From Agromyces sp. S2-1-8 (GTDB lineage: Bacteria > Actinomycetota > Actinomycetes > Actinomycetales > Microbacteriaceae), in the NCBI RefSeq assembly GCF_021129215.1, contig NZ_JAJOLP010000001.1:1240001-1304000 (forward strand): a stretch of DNA of 64,000 bases, written 5' to 3'. Each line of letters opens with the position of its first letter. Positions within the stretch are counted from its first letter, which is position 1. Both the position numbers and the translations under genes were made by a program. The notes under the pieces were generated by a model. The model was not told the DNA's origin, did not search any database, and worked only from the letters and a program-made list of their open reading frames with translations. Below, piece after piece: positions 16,542 through 25,167 of this stretch.

Positions 16542-17758
16542 GACGTCACCTGCTCTTCCGTGCTGCTCGACAGGGGGAACGATACCGACACCGTGGTGCC
16601 CTCGCCCGGCGCGCTCTCGATCTCGGCGCGTCCGCCGAGCTCCTCGGCCCGCTCGCGGAGCCCGCGCAGGCCGTGCCCCCGGTCGGCGGCCCCGCGACGG
16701 TTCGAGGCGACGTCGAACCCGACGCCGTCGTCGCGCACGTCGAGGCGGATCTCGTCGGGCTGGTAGGTGAGGCTCACGACGACGCGTCTCGCGTGCGCGT
16801 GCTCGACGGCGTTCGCGACGGCGCCCCTGGCACTGCGCAGGAGTGCGCCGGCGGTCGGGGCGGGCACGGCGCGGGCGGCGCCGTGCCGGTGGAACGCGAG
16901 CACGGGCCCGGCGCCCGTGGCGGAGGCATCCGTCACCAGGCGATCGATGGCGTCGGGCAGCGCGTCGGCGCTTCCGTCCTCGAGCGCGGCCGGTGCGAGG
17001 TCGCGCACGACCCGGCGCACCTCGTCGAGACCCTCGCGCGCGGTCGCGGCCGCCGTGCGCACGTGCTCGCGAGCCGAGTCGGGGCGGGCCCGCCAGTCCT
17101 GCTCGGCCGCCTGCAGCAGCAGGTTGATGCTCGAGAGCTGCTGGCCGACCGAGTCGTGGATCTCGCGCGAGAGCCGGGTGCGTTCGGCGAGCGCGCCCGC
17201 TCGGTGCTGCGCCTCGGCCAGCTCGTCCTGCGCGTCGGTCAGCTCGTCGAGCAGGCGCTGGCGTTCGGCCGACTCCCGTTCGAGGGCGCGGTAGGCGATG
17301 ACCGTCGCGATCGCGATGCCCGCGGGGCCGACGATGACGGTCGGGTCGATGCCGTCGTCGATGCGCGACCACGCGACGCTCACGACGACCGTCATGACGA
17401 CGACGACCGCGACCGCGGGCCCGAACGGGATCACTCGCAGCACCGCGAACGCGAGCGGCACCGCGCACCACGCGAACGACGGGGCGGCGAGGGTCAGCGC
17501 CATCCACAGCACGACCACGCCGACCACCCAGATCGTCGGCCAGGCGCCGCGCCGGGGGAGCACGGGGCGCAGCGAGGCGACCACGGCGAGCGCCGCCGCA
17601 CCCGCGAGCACCGCCGCCGTCTCGGGTGCGAGACCGTGCCGCTCGACATAGCGGGCCGCGCACACGACGAGGAGCACGAGGAGCACCGCGTGCAGCCAGC
17701 GGTCGAAGCGGGCGACGGGCGCGAGGATGCCGCGCATGCCGTTGATCTCCTGCTCCAT
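16538..17758 (-). CDS. Sensor histidine kinase of the NarX/DesK (HisKA_3) type
   Basis: 406 residues. The N-terminal half has about five or six membrane helices (about 15-165) without a large extracellular loop, as in DesK-like kinases sensing the membrane. A coiled linker follows (ERESAERQRLLDELTDAQ). The dimerisation domain carries the phosphorylated His in TRLSREIHDSVGQQL (about 205), and the ATPase domain has DDGVGFD and GHGLRGLRERAEELGG. ATG 17758 chosen; an earlier start would be preceded by non-conserved coding. Overlaps the regulator gene by 4 nt. Confidence 0.92.
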   Translation of the reverse strand: MEQEINGMRGILAPVARFDRWLHAVLLVLLVVCAARYVERHGLAPETAAVLAGAAALAVVASLRPVLPRRGAWPTIWVVGVVVLWMALTLAAPSFAWCAVPLAFAVLRVIPFGPAVAVVVVMTVVVSVAWSRIDDGIDPTVIVGPAGIAIATVIAYRALERESAERQRLLDELTDAQDELAEAQHRAGALAERTRLSREIHDSVGQQLSSINLLLQAAEQDWRARPDSAREHVRTAAATAREGLDEVRRVVRDLAPAALEDGSADALPDAIDRLVTDASATGAGPVLAFHRHGAARAVPAPTAGALLRSARGAVANAVEHAHARRVVVSLTYQPDEIRLDVRDDGVGFDVASNRRGAADRGHGLRGLRERAEELGGRAEIESAPGEGTTVSVSFPLSSSTEEQVTS

Positions 17759-17920
17759 GACCGCACAGCCTACGGACCGTCGGTCCATGCGGGCGTCATC
17801 CGATCGGCTATTCGAATCGAGCCGGATGCCCGACGCCTCGCGGCGGAACGTGCGGTGGAGTGGAATCACCCGGTTCGCACCGGACCAGGACCGGACCGGA
17901 CGTCCCCAGGAGGAGATTCC

Positions 17921-18898
17921 ATGAAGCACCAGACCACCATCGCCGCCCTGCTCGCCGCGGCGACCCTGACCACGATCGTCACGACCGGGGCCGCGCCGGC
18001 CCTCGCCCAGGAGGCCGACCACGGCCGCCCGGGCACGTACACCCTGAACGGCGACGCCGAGGGCAGCCGCTTCGAGGGCATCGGGGCCGACCGGCGCAGC
18101 GGCGCCTTCTACGTGAGCGAGGTCACCGGCGGCGAGATCCACCGCGGCGACGTGCGCTCGTCGACCACCGAGCAGTGGATCGCGGGCGACGGCACCGACG
18201 GCCGCTACACGGCCCGCGGCATCACGGTCGACGGCGCCGGCAACGTCTTCGTCGCCGGCGGCCCCAACGGCATCGGCACCGGCCGCCCCGACCTGTGGGT
18301 GTACTCGCCCGAGGGCGACCTGCTCGCCTCGCTGCGTGTGCCGGGCACTGCCGACGCGTTCCTCAACGACGTCGCGATCGGCGCCGACGGTGCCGCGTAC
18401 TTCACGAACTCGAACGACCCGCAGGTCTTCCGGGTGGCGCAGGACGCCGACGGCGAGTGGGCCGCCGAACTGTGGGCCGACGCGACCGGCACGGTCTCGC
18501 GGTCGGCCGGCTTCAACCTCGGCGGTATCGTGCTGACCGCTGACGAGAGCGCGTTCGTCGTCGCCCAGGGCAATGTCGGCAAGCTGTTCCGCTTCGGCTT
18601 CGACGGCACCGTCACCGAGATCGCGACCCCCGGTGCCGACCTCGTGAACGCCGACGGCCTGGTGCGCGAGGGCAACCGGCTCACCGTCGTCCGCAACTTC
18701 TCGAAGGCGATCACGACCCTGCGCATCTCGGCCGACGGCTCGACCGCGCGCTTCGTGAGCGACGTGGCGACCGACCCGAGCCGCGTCCTCACGACCGCCG
18801 AGTCACTGCACGGCCGCACCCTCTACGTCGACAGCGAGTTCGGCGACGGCCAGGTCGAGGCCCCCTACGAGGTCGTCACGAACCCGTTCGCGGGCTGA
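17921..18898 (+). CDS. Secreted SMP-30/gluconolactonase-like beta-propeller protein
   Basis: 325 residues with a clear Sec signal peptide (MKHQTTIAALLAAATLTTI... cleaved near APALA-QE, about residue 29). The rest is repeating beta-sheet segments (GSRFEGIGADRRSGAFYVSE, GRYTARGITVDGAGNVFVAG, FLNDVAIGADGAAYFTNS, LVNADGLVREGNRLTVV) as in six-bladed propellers of the SMP-30 or NHL type. Enzyme activity is not certain. AGGAGGAG lies seven to nine bases before ATG 17921. It is followed by the strong hairpin at 18918. Confidence 0.85.
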   Translation: MKHQTTIAALLAAATLTTIVTTGAAPALAQEADHGRPGTYTLNGDAEGSRFEGIGADRRSGAFYVSEVTGGEIHRGDVRSSTTEQWIAGDGTDGRYTARGITVDGAGNVFVAGGPNGIGTGRPDLWVYSPEGDLLASLRVPGTADAFLNDVAIGADGAAYFTNSNDPQVFRVAQDADGEWAAELWADATGTVSRSAGFNLGGIVLTADESAFVVAQGNVGKLFRFGFDGTVTEIATPGADLVNADGLVREGNRLTVVRNFSKAITTLRISADGSTARFVSDVATDPSRVLTTAESLHGRTLYVDSEFGDGQVEAPYEVVTNPFAG

Positions 18899-18917
18899 CC
18901 CGACTCACGATCGGCAT

Positions 18918-18953
18918 GACGGATGCCTCGGGCGCGAGCCCGAGGCATCCGTC
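18918..18953. terminator. Hairpin terminator built from paired GGATGCCTC words
   Basis: Perfect 16-bp stem (GACGGATGCCTCGGGC with GCCCGAGGCATCCGTC) and GCGA loop, 20 bp after the propeller gene. Each arm contains one copy of the window's over-represented 9-mer. The same words form the palindrome at 29271-29318. Confidence 0.8.
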
Positions 18954-18987
18954 GTCGTCGTTCGCCGAGTCTTGGGAGGATGGACGC

Positions 18988-19857
18988 ATGCCGATCCTCA
19001 TCACCGCCGACGAGCTCGCCGCCCGCCTCGACGCCGAACGCACGGGCCGCGCCGACACCCGCACGGTCGTGCTCGACGTGCGCTGGTCGCTCGCCCAGCC
19101 CGACGGCACCGACGCGTACCGCGCCGGGCACATCCCCGGCGCCGTCTACGTCGACCTCGACGGCGAGCTCGCCGACCACGACGCGGTCGGCGAGGGGCGG
19201 CATCCGCTGCCGACCGAGGCGGCGTTCACCCGGGCGATGCGGCGCTGGGGCGTACGCGACGGCGACACCGTCGTGGTGACCGACGACCTCGGCAACCAGT
19301 CGGCCGCCCGGGCGTGGTGGCTGCTGCGGCACGCCGGCGTCGCCGACGTGCGCATGCTCGACGGCGCGCTCGCCGCCTGGCGGGCGGCCGGCCTGCCGCT
19401 CGAGACGGGGGATGCCTCGCCCGAGCCCGGCGACGCGACCGCGCACTTCGGCGGCATGCCCGTGATCGGCATCGACGAGGCCGCCGCCCTGCCGGGGCGT
19501 GGCGTGCTGCTCGACGCGCGCGCCGTCGAGCGGTATCGCGGCGAGGTCGAGCCGATCGACCCGCGGGCCGGTCACATCCCGGGTGCGAGGTCGGCGCCGA
19601 GCGGCGGCAGCCTCGACGCGTCGGGCCGGTTCCTCGCGGCCGAGGCACTGCGCGAGCGGTTCGCCGCCGTCGGCGTCGTGCCGGAGTCCGGCGCGCCCGT
19701 CGCGGCCTACTGCGGTTCGGGCGTCACGGCCGCCCACGCCGTCGCCGCGCTCGCGATCGCCGGTGTCGACGCGGCGCTCTACCCGGGCTCGTGGAGCCAG
19801 TGGTCGAACGACGAGACGCGCCTCGCGGCGACGGGCGACGAGCCTTCCGCTGATTGA
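18988..19857 (+). CDS. Thiosulfate/3-mercaptopyruvate sulfurtransferase (tandem rhodanese)
   Basis: 289 residues made of two rhodanese domains: an inactive N-terminal one (about 5-130, with YRAGHIPGAVYVDLDGELAD) and a catalytic C-terminal one (about 155-285) with the active-site Cys at 242 in AAYCGSGVTAAH. Transfers sulfane sulfur to cyanide, thiols or other acceptors in the cytosol; the CGSGVT loop is the form usual for thiosulfate-type enzymes. ATG 18988 follows GGGAGGATG at suitable spacing. Convergent with the methyltransferase gene; a short hairpin (GGTGCGG/CCGCACC, 19858-19884) lies between them. Confidence 0.92.
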   Translation: MPILITADELAARLDAERTGRADTRTVVLDVRWSLAQPDGTDAYRAGHIPGAVYVDLDGELADHDAVGEGRHPLPTEAAFTRAMRRWGVRDGDTVVVTDDLGNQSAARAWWLLRHAGVADVRMLDGALAAWRAAGLPLETGDASPEPGDATAHFGGMPVIGIDEAAALPGRGVLLDARAVERYRGEVEPIDPRAGHIPGARSAPSGGSLDASGRFLAAEALRERFAAVGVVPESGAPVAAYCGSGVTAAHAVAALAIAGVDAALYPGSWSQWSNDETRLAATGDEPSAD

Positions 19858-19891
19858 GGTGCGGCGGGGCCGGTGAACCGCACCCGTCCCC

Positions 19892-20704
19892 TCAACCGGC
19901 GTCGGGACGGTACCCGACCGCGATGAGGGTCGTGAGGTCGAGCATGCGCGCCTCGGGCGACTCCTCGAGCCGGGCGGTGAAGCGTTCGCGTACCCCGGCG
20001 ACCTCCTCGTCGTCGAGTCCCGCGATCGCGTTGCGGATCGCCGTGCCCTCCACGAGCGACCAGGCGAGGTCGGGGGAGACCTCGACGTGCCTGCGAGCCT
20101 CGTCGGCGCGCACGCGCTGGAGCCCGAGCCCCGTGAGCCATCGCGCGAGGCCGCCGGGAGTGTCGATGCCCTCGAATGCGGGCGAGTGGTGTTCGTCGTC
20201 GTGCTCGCCCGGCAGTGCCGACGTGAGCGCCTCGAGGAACGATCCGAGTGCGCCGCGCGCCCACACCGTCACGCCGACGCGGCCACCCGGCTTCGCGCGC
20301 TCGATGAGGTGCCGGGTGCCGGCGTCCATGTCGGCGAAGAAGAACACGCCGAGTACGCACTGCACGAGGTCGTAGCCGGTCGGCTCCCACGAGGTGACGT
20401 CGGCGACATGCAGGCGCAGCTGCGGCAGGCGATCGCCCGCGCGGGCGCGCGCGAGCCCGATGAGCTCCTCCGCGAGATCGACGGCGTCGACGAGCCCGCC
20501 AGGGCCGACGAGCTCGGCCGCGGGCAGCGCCGACGCACCGTCGCCCGAGCACGCGTCGAGCACGAGCTCGTCGAACTTCGGCCGGGTGCGCACCAGTGTC
20601 GCGGTCGAGATCGGGTCCCACACCGCCTCGTCCAGTTCGGCGAACTTCGCGGCCCCCGCCGCGAACGCACCGACATGGTCAGGCTCGTCCGTCAACTCCC
20701 CCAT
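19892..20704 (-). CDS. Class I SAM-dependent methyltransferase
   Basis: 270 residues. Rossmann motif I is LVLDACSGDGASALPAA (about 48-64), followed by acidic DAVDLAEELI (motif II) and the aspartate of HVADVTSWEP, then DLVQCVLGVFFF. This is the UbiE/small-molecule methyltransferase layout; substrate unknown. CAGAAT lies six bases before ATG 20704, a weaker version of the leaderless promoter seen elsewhere. Confidence 0.85.
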   Translation of the reverse strand: MGELTDEPDHVGAFAAGAAKFAELDEAVWDPISTATLVRTRPKFDELVLDACSGDGASALPAAELVGPGGLVDAVDLAEELIGLARARAGDRLPQLRLHVADVTSWEPTGYDLVQCVLGVFFFADMDAGTRHLIERAKPGGRVGVTVWARGALGSFLEALTSALPGEHDDEHHSPAFEGIDTPGGLARWLTGLGLQRVRADEARRHVEVSPDLAWSLVEGTAIRNAIAGLDDEEVAGVRERFTARLEESPEARMLDLTTLIAVGYRPDAG

Positions 20705-20821
20705 GCGCCCATTCTGGCCTTGATCGGGCAGATCTCCGGGAATTCAGGAAAGAGAAAGCCGAACAGGGCAGACTGGGATGCCCACAGCACCACGTTCTCC
20801 GACCGAAACGAGTCCTCTCCC

Positions 20822-21793
20822 ATGAATCGTGCCCTGCGCCGCGGCGCGCCCATCGCGCTCGCCACCTCGGCCGCCCTGCTGCTCGCCGGTTGCGCGGGCA
20901 GCGCCGGCCCCGAGGCATCCGAAACCCCCACCGCCGACGCCGCCGCCTGCATGGACGTGCCCTCGGGCGACCTCAGCGACGGCGTGAAGGTCGATGGCGA
21001 GTTCTCCGAGAAGCCGACCGCCACCTTCACGACGCCGCTCGAGGCCGACGAGCTGCAGCGCACCGTCGCCATCGAGGGCGACGGCGACGTCACCGAGTCG
21101 GGCCAGAAGATCAACGCGGTGGTCACGACCTTCTCGGGCACGTCGGGCGACGAGCTCTTCTCGCAGCCCGCGACCATCGTCGCCGGTGACGACACGCTCT
21201 ACGAGGCGTTCCTCGCCGGCATCGACTGCGTGCCGATCGGCTCGCGCACCGTGACCGTCGCGCCCGCATCGTCGCTGTACGGCGACACCGGAAACGAGTC
21301 GATCGGCATCGAGCCGGGCGAGACCATCGTGATCGTCGTCGACGTCGTCGAGGTGCAGCAGCCGCTCAAGCCCGCCGAGTGGGCCGAGAACGTGCCCGAG
21401 GTGAAGTGGGGCGCCGAGGGCGAGGCGCCCACGGTGACCCTGCCGAAGACCGACCCGCCGGCCGACCTCCAGCTCAAGGTGCTCGAGGAGGGCGACGGCG
21501 CCACCGTGGGCGACGGCGACAGCGTCACGGTGCACTACCAGGGCATCAGCTGGGACACCGGCGAGATCTTCGACCAGAGCTACACCCGCGGCGAGCCGGC
21601 GACGTTCACGACCGACGGCGTGATCCAGGGCTTCAGCGCGGCGCTCGTCGGCCAGAAGGTCGGCACGAAGCTCATCGTCACGATCCCGCCGGAGTACGCC
21701 TACGGTGCCGAGGAGAGCGACCAGAACCCGCTCGGCGGGCAGACGCTCGTGTTCCTCATCGAGATCCAGGACACCGCGCCCGCCGGCCAGTAG
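20822..21793 (+). CDS. FKBP-type peptidyl-prolyl isomerase lipoprotein
   Basis: 323 residues. Lipobox LLAGC places the lipidated Cys at 24. The C-terminal FKBP domain (about 215-318) has the canonical VHYQGISWDTGEIFDQSY and TIPPEYAYG segments. The preceding region (about 60-185) reads like a second, degenerate FKBP domain without the usual active-site aromatics. Predicted to act at the outer face of the cytoplasmic membrane in folding of secreted proteins. ATG 20822 follows CGAAACGAGTCCTCTCCC; the site is weak, but only this start gives the signal peptide. Confidence 0.9.
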   Translation: MNRALRRGAPIALATSAALLLAGCAGSAGPEASETPTADAAACMDVPSGDLSDGVKVDGEFSEKPTATFTTPLEADELQRTVAIEGDGDVTESGQKINAVVTTFSGTSGDELFSQPATIVAGDDTLYEAFLAGIDCVPIGSRTVTVAPASSLYGDTGNESIGIEPGETIVIVVDVVEVQQPLKPAEWAENVPEVKWGAEGEAPTVTLPKTDPPADLQLKVLEEGDGATVGDGDSVTVHYQGISWDTGEIFDQSYTRGEPATFTTDGVIQGFSAALVGQKVGTKLIVTIPPEYAYGAEESDQNPLGGQTLVFLIEIQDTAPAGQ

Positions 21794-21862
21794 CCGGTCG
21801 ACGCGAGCGGAGGGGTCGGGCGGCATCGCCCGGCCCCTCCGTCGTCCCGGCGCCGACGGCGC

Positions 21863-21949
21863 GCTGGAACCACGTTCGGGCGCTGGAACCAGGTTCGCCC
21901 GCTGGAACCGCGTTCGAACCTGCTTCCAGCGGGCGAACCTGCTTCGAGC
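21863..21949. repeat. 19-bp direct and inverted repeat array forming a cruciform
   Basis: Three direct units with 19-bp period starting at 21863, 21882 and 21901 (GCTGGAACCACGTTCGGGC type), followed by two units in inverse orientation ending at 21949. The part 21882-21949 is a 68-nt palindrome centred on GTTCGAAC with about 29 of 34 positions paired. It lies between convergent genes (FKBP and ecfT), so it may be a bidirectional terminator; the tandem-unit structure is unusual for that. Confidence 0.75.
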
Positions 21950-21974
21950 CGCGCGGGGAGCAGCGGGATCGACG

Positions 21975-22829
21975 CTAGAACGCCCGCGTCACCCAGACGA
22001 TGAGCGCGCTCGCCGCGACGAACGCAGCCACGAAGACCGTGTCGCGCGCCCGCCACGGCATCAGGTGCCGTTCGGTGCGGGTGCGATGGGCGCCGAACGC
22101 GCGGGCATCCATCGCGAGCGCGACCCGCTCGGCGTGCCGGATCGCCGACGCCAGCAGCGGCACCGCCGTGCCGAACGCCCGGCGCACCGCCGCGATCGGC
22201 CCGCGACCGGCGACGGTGCCGCGCACCCGATGCGCCGCCCGGATGATCTCGAGCTCGTGCCCGAACCGCGGCACGAACCGCAGCGCGGCGAGCGCCGTGT
22301 AGCCGACGCGGTACGGCACCCGCAGGTTCTGCACCGCCGCCCGCACGAACTCGGTGCCGGTCGACGTGAGCCCCGCGATGAGCGAGAGCATCAGCACCGC
22401 GAGCACGCGCAGCGCGGTCGCGAGGCCGACGAGATAGGCGGCGAGCGTGAAGCTCCAGTCGCCGACCCCGAAGAGCACGACGGATGCCTCGGGGCCGGCC
22501 ACGCTCGACGGGTCGACCCAGATGCCGAAGCTCACGCCGAGCACGAGCGCGGCGACCGGCGTGCCGACGACGAGCGCGGTGACGAGGCCGGCCGAGAGAC
22601 GTGCGCCGGCCAGCAGCACGACGAGTGCGAACGCGATGAACGCGAGCGGCAGCACGAGGTCGCGGCTGAACACGACGACGATCATCGCGGGCAGCGGCGC
22701 CGCGAGCTTGGCGAGCGGGTTGAGGGCGGCGAGCGGGCCTCGGCGGGTGGGCCTGCTCGCCGCGGGGCCGGTGGTGGCGGGGTCGGTCGCGGACTCATCG
22801 TCGACGGACGCCCGCGCGGGCCGACTCAC
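21975..22829 (-). CDS. ecfT: ECF transporter transmembrane subunit T
   Basis: 284 residues. After a polar N-terminus come about five to six helices, with the T-subunit coupling-helix motifs: an Ala-Arg-Gly-like AAHRVRGTV (about 198) and DARAFGAHRTR (about 247). GTG 22829 overlaps the ATPase gene stop by four bases. With the fused ATPase it forms the energising module of an energy-coupling-factor importer. No S (substrate-binding) gene is adjacent. Confidence 0.9.
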   Translation of the reverse strand: MSRPARASVDDESATDPATTGPAASRPTRRGPLAALNPLAKLAAPLPAMIVVVFSRDLVLPLAFIAFALVVLLAGARLSAGLVTALVVGTPVAALVLGVSFGIWVDPSSVAGPEASVVLFGVGDWSFTLAAYLVGLATALRVLAVLMLSLIAGLTSTGTEFVRAAVQNLRVPYRVGYTALAALRFVPRFGHELEIIRAAHRVRGTVAGRGPIAAVRRAFGTAVPLLASAIRHAERVALAMDARAFGAHRTRTERHLMPWRARDTVFVAAFVAASALIVWVTRAF

Positions 22830-24595
22830 GAGGCGCCCGCCGCGATCGGCAGCTGCGACATGCGGGTCACGCCGTGCCACCCGGGGTGCCGCTCGAGGCC
22901 GCGGGTCGCGCGGGCGAGCGGCGGGTGCCGGAGCCCCGACTGCTCGATGAGCGGCCCCGCGAGCACCTCGGCGGTGGGGCCGACGCCGATGAGGCGCCCG
23001 TCGGCCATCACGGCGAGCCGGCCCGCGTAGTCCGCGACGAGTTGCAGGTCGTGGGTGACGACGAGCACGGTCGTGCCCTCGTCGTTGAGGATGCGCAGCA
23101 TGTCGAGGAGCTCGGCGGCGCGGGCGCGGTCCTGTCCGAAGGTGGGCTCGTCGAGGGCGAGCACCGGGGCGCCGGCCACGAGCGCCGTGCCGACCGACAG
23201 CCGGCGCTTCTGCCCGCCGGACAGCAGGAACGGATGCTGCTCTGCGTGTGCTTCGAGGCCGAATCGGCGAAGCATCCGGTCGCGCGCCTCGGTGACCGCC
23301 TCGTCGGCGAGACCTTGCAGCCGCAGGCCCTGCTCGAGCTCCTCGCGCACCGTCGGGGCGACGAACTGGTGCTCGGGGTTCTGGAAGACGAAGCCGACGC
23401 GGCGCACCCGCTCGCGCGCATCGGCGCGCGCCGGGTCGATGCCGAGCACCTCGACCGTGCCGCGCGGAGCGGGGATCACGCCCGCGAGCGCCTGCAGCAA
23501 CGAGGTCTTGCCGGCGCCGTTGGTGCCGACGATCGCGAGGAACTCGCCCGGCGCGACCTCGAGGTCGACGTCGTCGACGACGACCGGCCCCCGCCGGCCT
23601 CCTCGCCGCACCGACAGGCCGCGCGCACGGATCGCCGGCGCAGCCTGCGCGGGTGCGCTGCCGGACGGTGCGAGCGACAGCGCCGGTGCGAGCGCCGTCG
23701 AGCGCACCGGAGACGAGTCGCCGAGGGGCGGCGGCAGAGTCGGCATCGCATCGAGTGCGGCGCCGAGTTCGGCGGGGGTGAGGGGCAGCGGGCCGATCGG
23801 CAGCCCGGCGTCGCGCAGTCGCATCGCGGCGAGCGTCGAGACCGGCAGCCACACGCCGAGCTCGGCCAGCTCATCGGCCCGTTCGCGCAGCGTCTCGCGG
23901 GCGGGTCCGTCGACGACGAGGCGCCCGTCGGCATCGAGCACGAGCACCCGGTCGACGAGGTCGACGGCCGCGTCGAGGTTGTGCTCGACGAGCACGATCG
24001 CGTGCTCGTCGTCGTCGGCGAGTTCGCGCAGCACGGCGTAGACCTCGTCGATGCCGGCGGGGTCGAGGTTCGCCGTCGGCTCGTCGAGCACGAGCACGGG
24101 CGCCGCCATCGCGAGCGCGCAGGCGATCGCGAGCCGCTGCCGCCCGCCGCCGGAGAGTGCGTCGGGGTTCTCGGTGCGACGGTCCCAGAGGCCGACGAGC
24201 TTGAGCGCGCGTTCGGCCCGGGCGAGCACCTCGGATGCCTCGACGAGCTGGTTCTCGGGCGCGAAGCAGACCTCGTCGAGCACGGTGCCGGTGACGACCT
24301 GCGCGTCGGGGTCCTGGAAGACCATCGCGACGTGCTCGCTCAGCACGCCGACGGGGTGGTCGCGGCTGTCGAGGCCGGCGATGCGCACGGTGCCTGCGAG
24401 CTCGGCGGGCACAGCGTGCGGCACGAGCCCGTCGAGCGCGAGCGCGAGGGTCGACTTGCCGCAGCCGCTCGGCCCGAGCACGAGCACGACCTCGCCCGGG
24501 GCGACGTCGAACGAGACCTCGGCGGGGGTCGGCCGCTCGGCGCCCTCGTGGCGGATGCTCACGCGGTCGAGCTCGAGAACAGGGGATCCGGGCAT
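22826..24595 (-). CDS. ECF transporter fused double ATPase (A1-A2)
   Basis: 589 residues holding two ABC ATPase domains. Domain 1: Walker A GPSGCGKS (41-48), signature LSGGGRQRLA, Walker B VLVLDEPTANLD. Domain 2 (from about 325): Walker A GTNGAGKT, signature LSGGQKRRLS, Walker B VLALDEPTFGQD. The linker (about 270-320) is Pro/Ala-rich. Such fusions drive ECF vitamin or metal importers. ATG 24595 has no Shine-Dalgarno; a -10-like TAGGCT lies nine bases upstream inside an iron-box-like palindrome, so the mRNA is leaderless or nearly so. Confidence 0.92.
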   Translation of the reverse strand: MPGSPVLELDRVSIRHEGAERPTPAEVSFDVAPGEVVLVLGPSGCGKSTLALALDGLVPHAVPAELAGTVRIAGLDSRDHPVGVLSEHVAMVFQDPDAQVVTGTVLDEVCFAPENQLVEASEVLARAERALKLVGLWDRRTENPDALSGGGRQRLAIACALAMAAPVLVLDEPTANLDPAGIDEVYAVLRELADDDEHAIVLVEHNLDAAVDLVDRVLVLDADGRLVVDGPARETLRERADELAELGVWLPVSTLAAMRLRDAGLPIGPLPLTPAELGAALDAMPTLPPPLGDSSPVRSTALAPALSLAPSGSAPAQAAPAIRARGLSVRRGGRRGPVVVDDVDLEVAPGEFLAIVGTNGAGKTSLLQALAGVIPAPRGTVEVLGIDPARADARERVRRVGFVFQNPEHQFVAPTVREELEQGLRLQGLADEAVTEARDRMLRRFGLEAHAEQHPFLLSGGQKRRLSVGTALVAGAPVLALDEPTFGQDRARAAELLDMLRILNDEGTTVLVVTHDLQLVADYAGRLAVMADGRLIGVGPTAEVLAGPLIEQSGLRHPPLARATRGLERHPGWHGVTRMSQLPIAAGAS

Positions 24596-24597
24596 GC

Positions 24598-24616
24598 TTA
24601 GGACAGCCTAACTTGC
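24598..24616 (-). promoter_or_regulatory. Iron-box-like (DtxR/IdeR) operator of the ECF operon
   Basis: On the plus strand TTAGGACAGCCTAACTT; 14 of 19 positions fit the DtxR/IdeR box built on TTAGGTTAG-C-CTAACCTAA. It overlaps the only -10-like hexamer of the ecfA promoter and stops two bases from the start codon, an ideal place for iron-dependent repression. The match is by eye, and the core GACAG departs from consensus. Confidence 0.5.
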
Positions 24617-24727
24617 GGCGCTGCCGGGCAGCGGCTCGCCCGGGCTCGACCGCGGGAATACCCCGGTCAGGCCCGATGTTGTACTGATGTCCGGCATGTG
24701 GAGCCTCCACGCCGGGAGGAGGAGAAC

Positions 24728-25144
24728 GTGGGCATCAGCTATGTCGAGTTCGAGGACGAAGCCGGGATCCTGCGTCGCTATCGCAAGCACGTGAACGGCC
24801 GGGGCCTCGTCGCCACGACCGCCAAGGTCGACCCGACCGCGTTCGTCGACCCGACGGCCTACGTCGACCCCGGAGCCGAGGTGCAGCGGGGAGCCCAGAT
24901 CGGCCCCCGGGCCTGGATCGAGAGCGAGGCGATCGTCGCCGAGCGCGCCGTCGTCGGCGTGAACGCCCGGGTGGGCCGTCACGCGGTCGTCGGCCGCAGC
25001 GCCGTGCTCGGGCCGTACGTCACCCTCGGCGCCGGCGCGAAGGTGCACAACGCCGCCCGGGTGCCGCGCGAGACCGTCGTCGCCGACGGCGACGAGTACC
25101 GCGCCTCGACCAAGGACCTGCGCCGGCTCGGCCTCGCAGCCTGA
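24728..25144 (+). CDS. Left-handed beta-helix (hexapeptide-repeat) protein
   Basis: 138 residues from GTG 24728, which follows GGGAGGAGGAG; the frame is open further upstream without support. From about residue 30 it consists of hexapeptide-type repeats (VDPTAF, VDPTAY, VDPGAE, VQRGAQ, IGPRAW...) forming a left-handed beta-helix, as in the C-terminal part of acetyltransferases and gamma-carbonic anhydrases. There is no separate acyl-acceptor domain, and the gamma-CA histidines are absent, so the activity is unknown. Divergent from the ECF operon. Confidence 0.75.
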   Translation: MGISYVEFEDEAGILRRYRKHVNGRGLVATTAKVDPTAFVDPTAYVDPGAEVQRGAQIGPRAWIESEAIVAERAVVGVNARVGRHAVVGRSAVLGPYVTLGAGAKVHNAARVPRETVVADGDEYRASTKDLRRLGLAA

Positions 25145-25167
25145 GCGACCCGCACGCGCCGGTCGAG

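Noticed and set aside
21901..21949. tRNA-like T-arm (GTTCGAAC) near 21912
   Set aside because: No acceptor, D or anticodon arms can be folded; the sequence belongs to the repeat cruciform.
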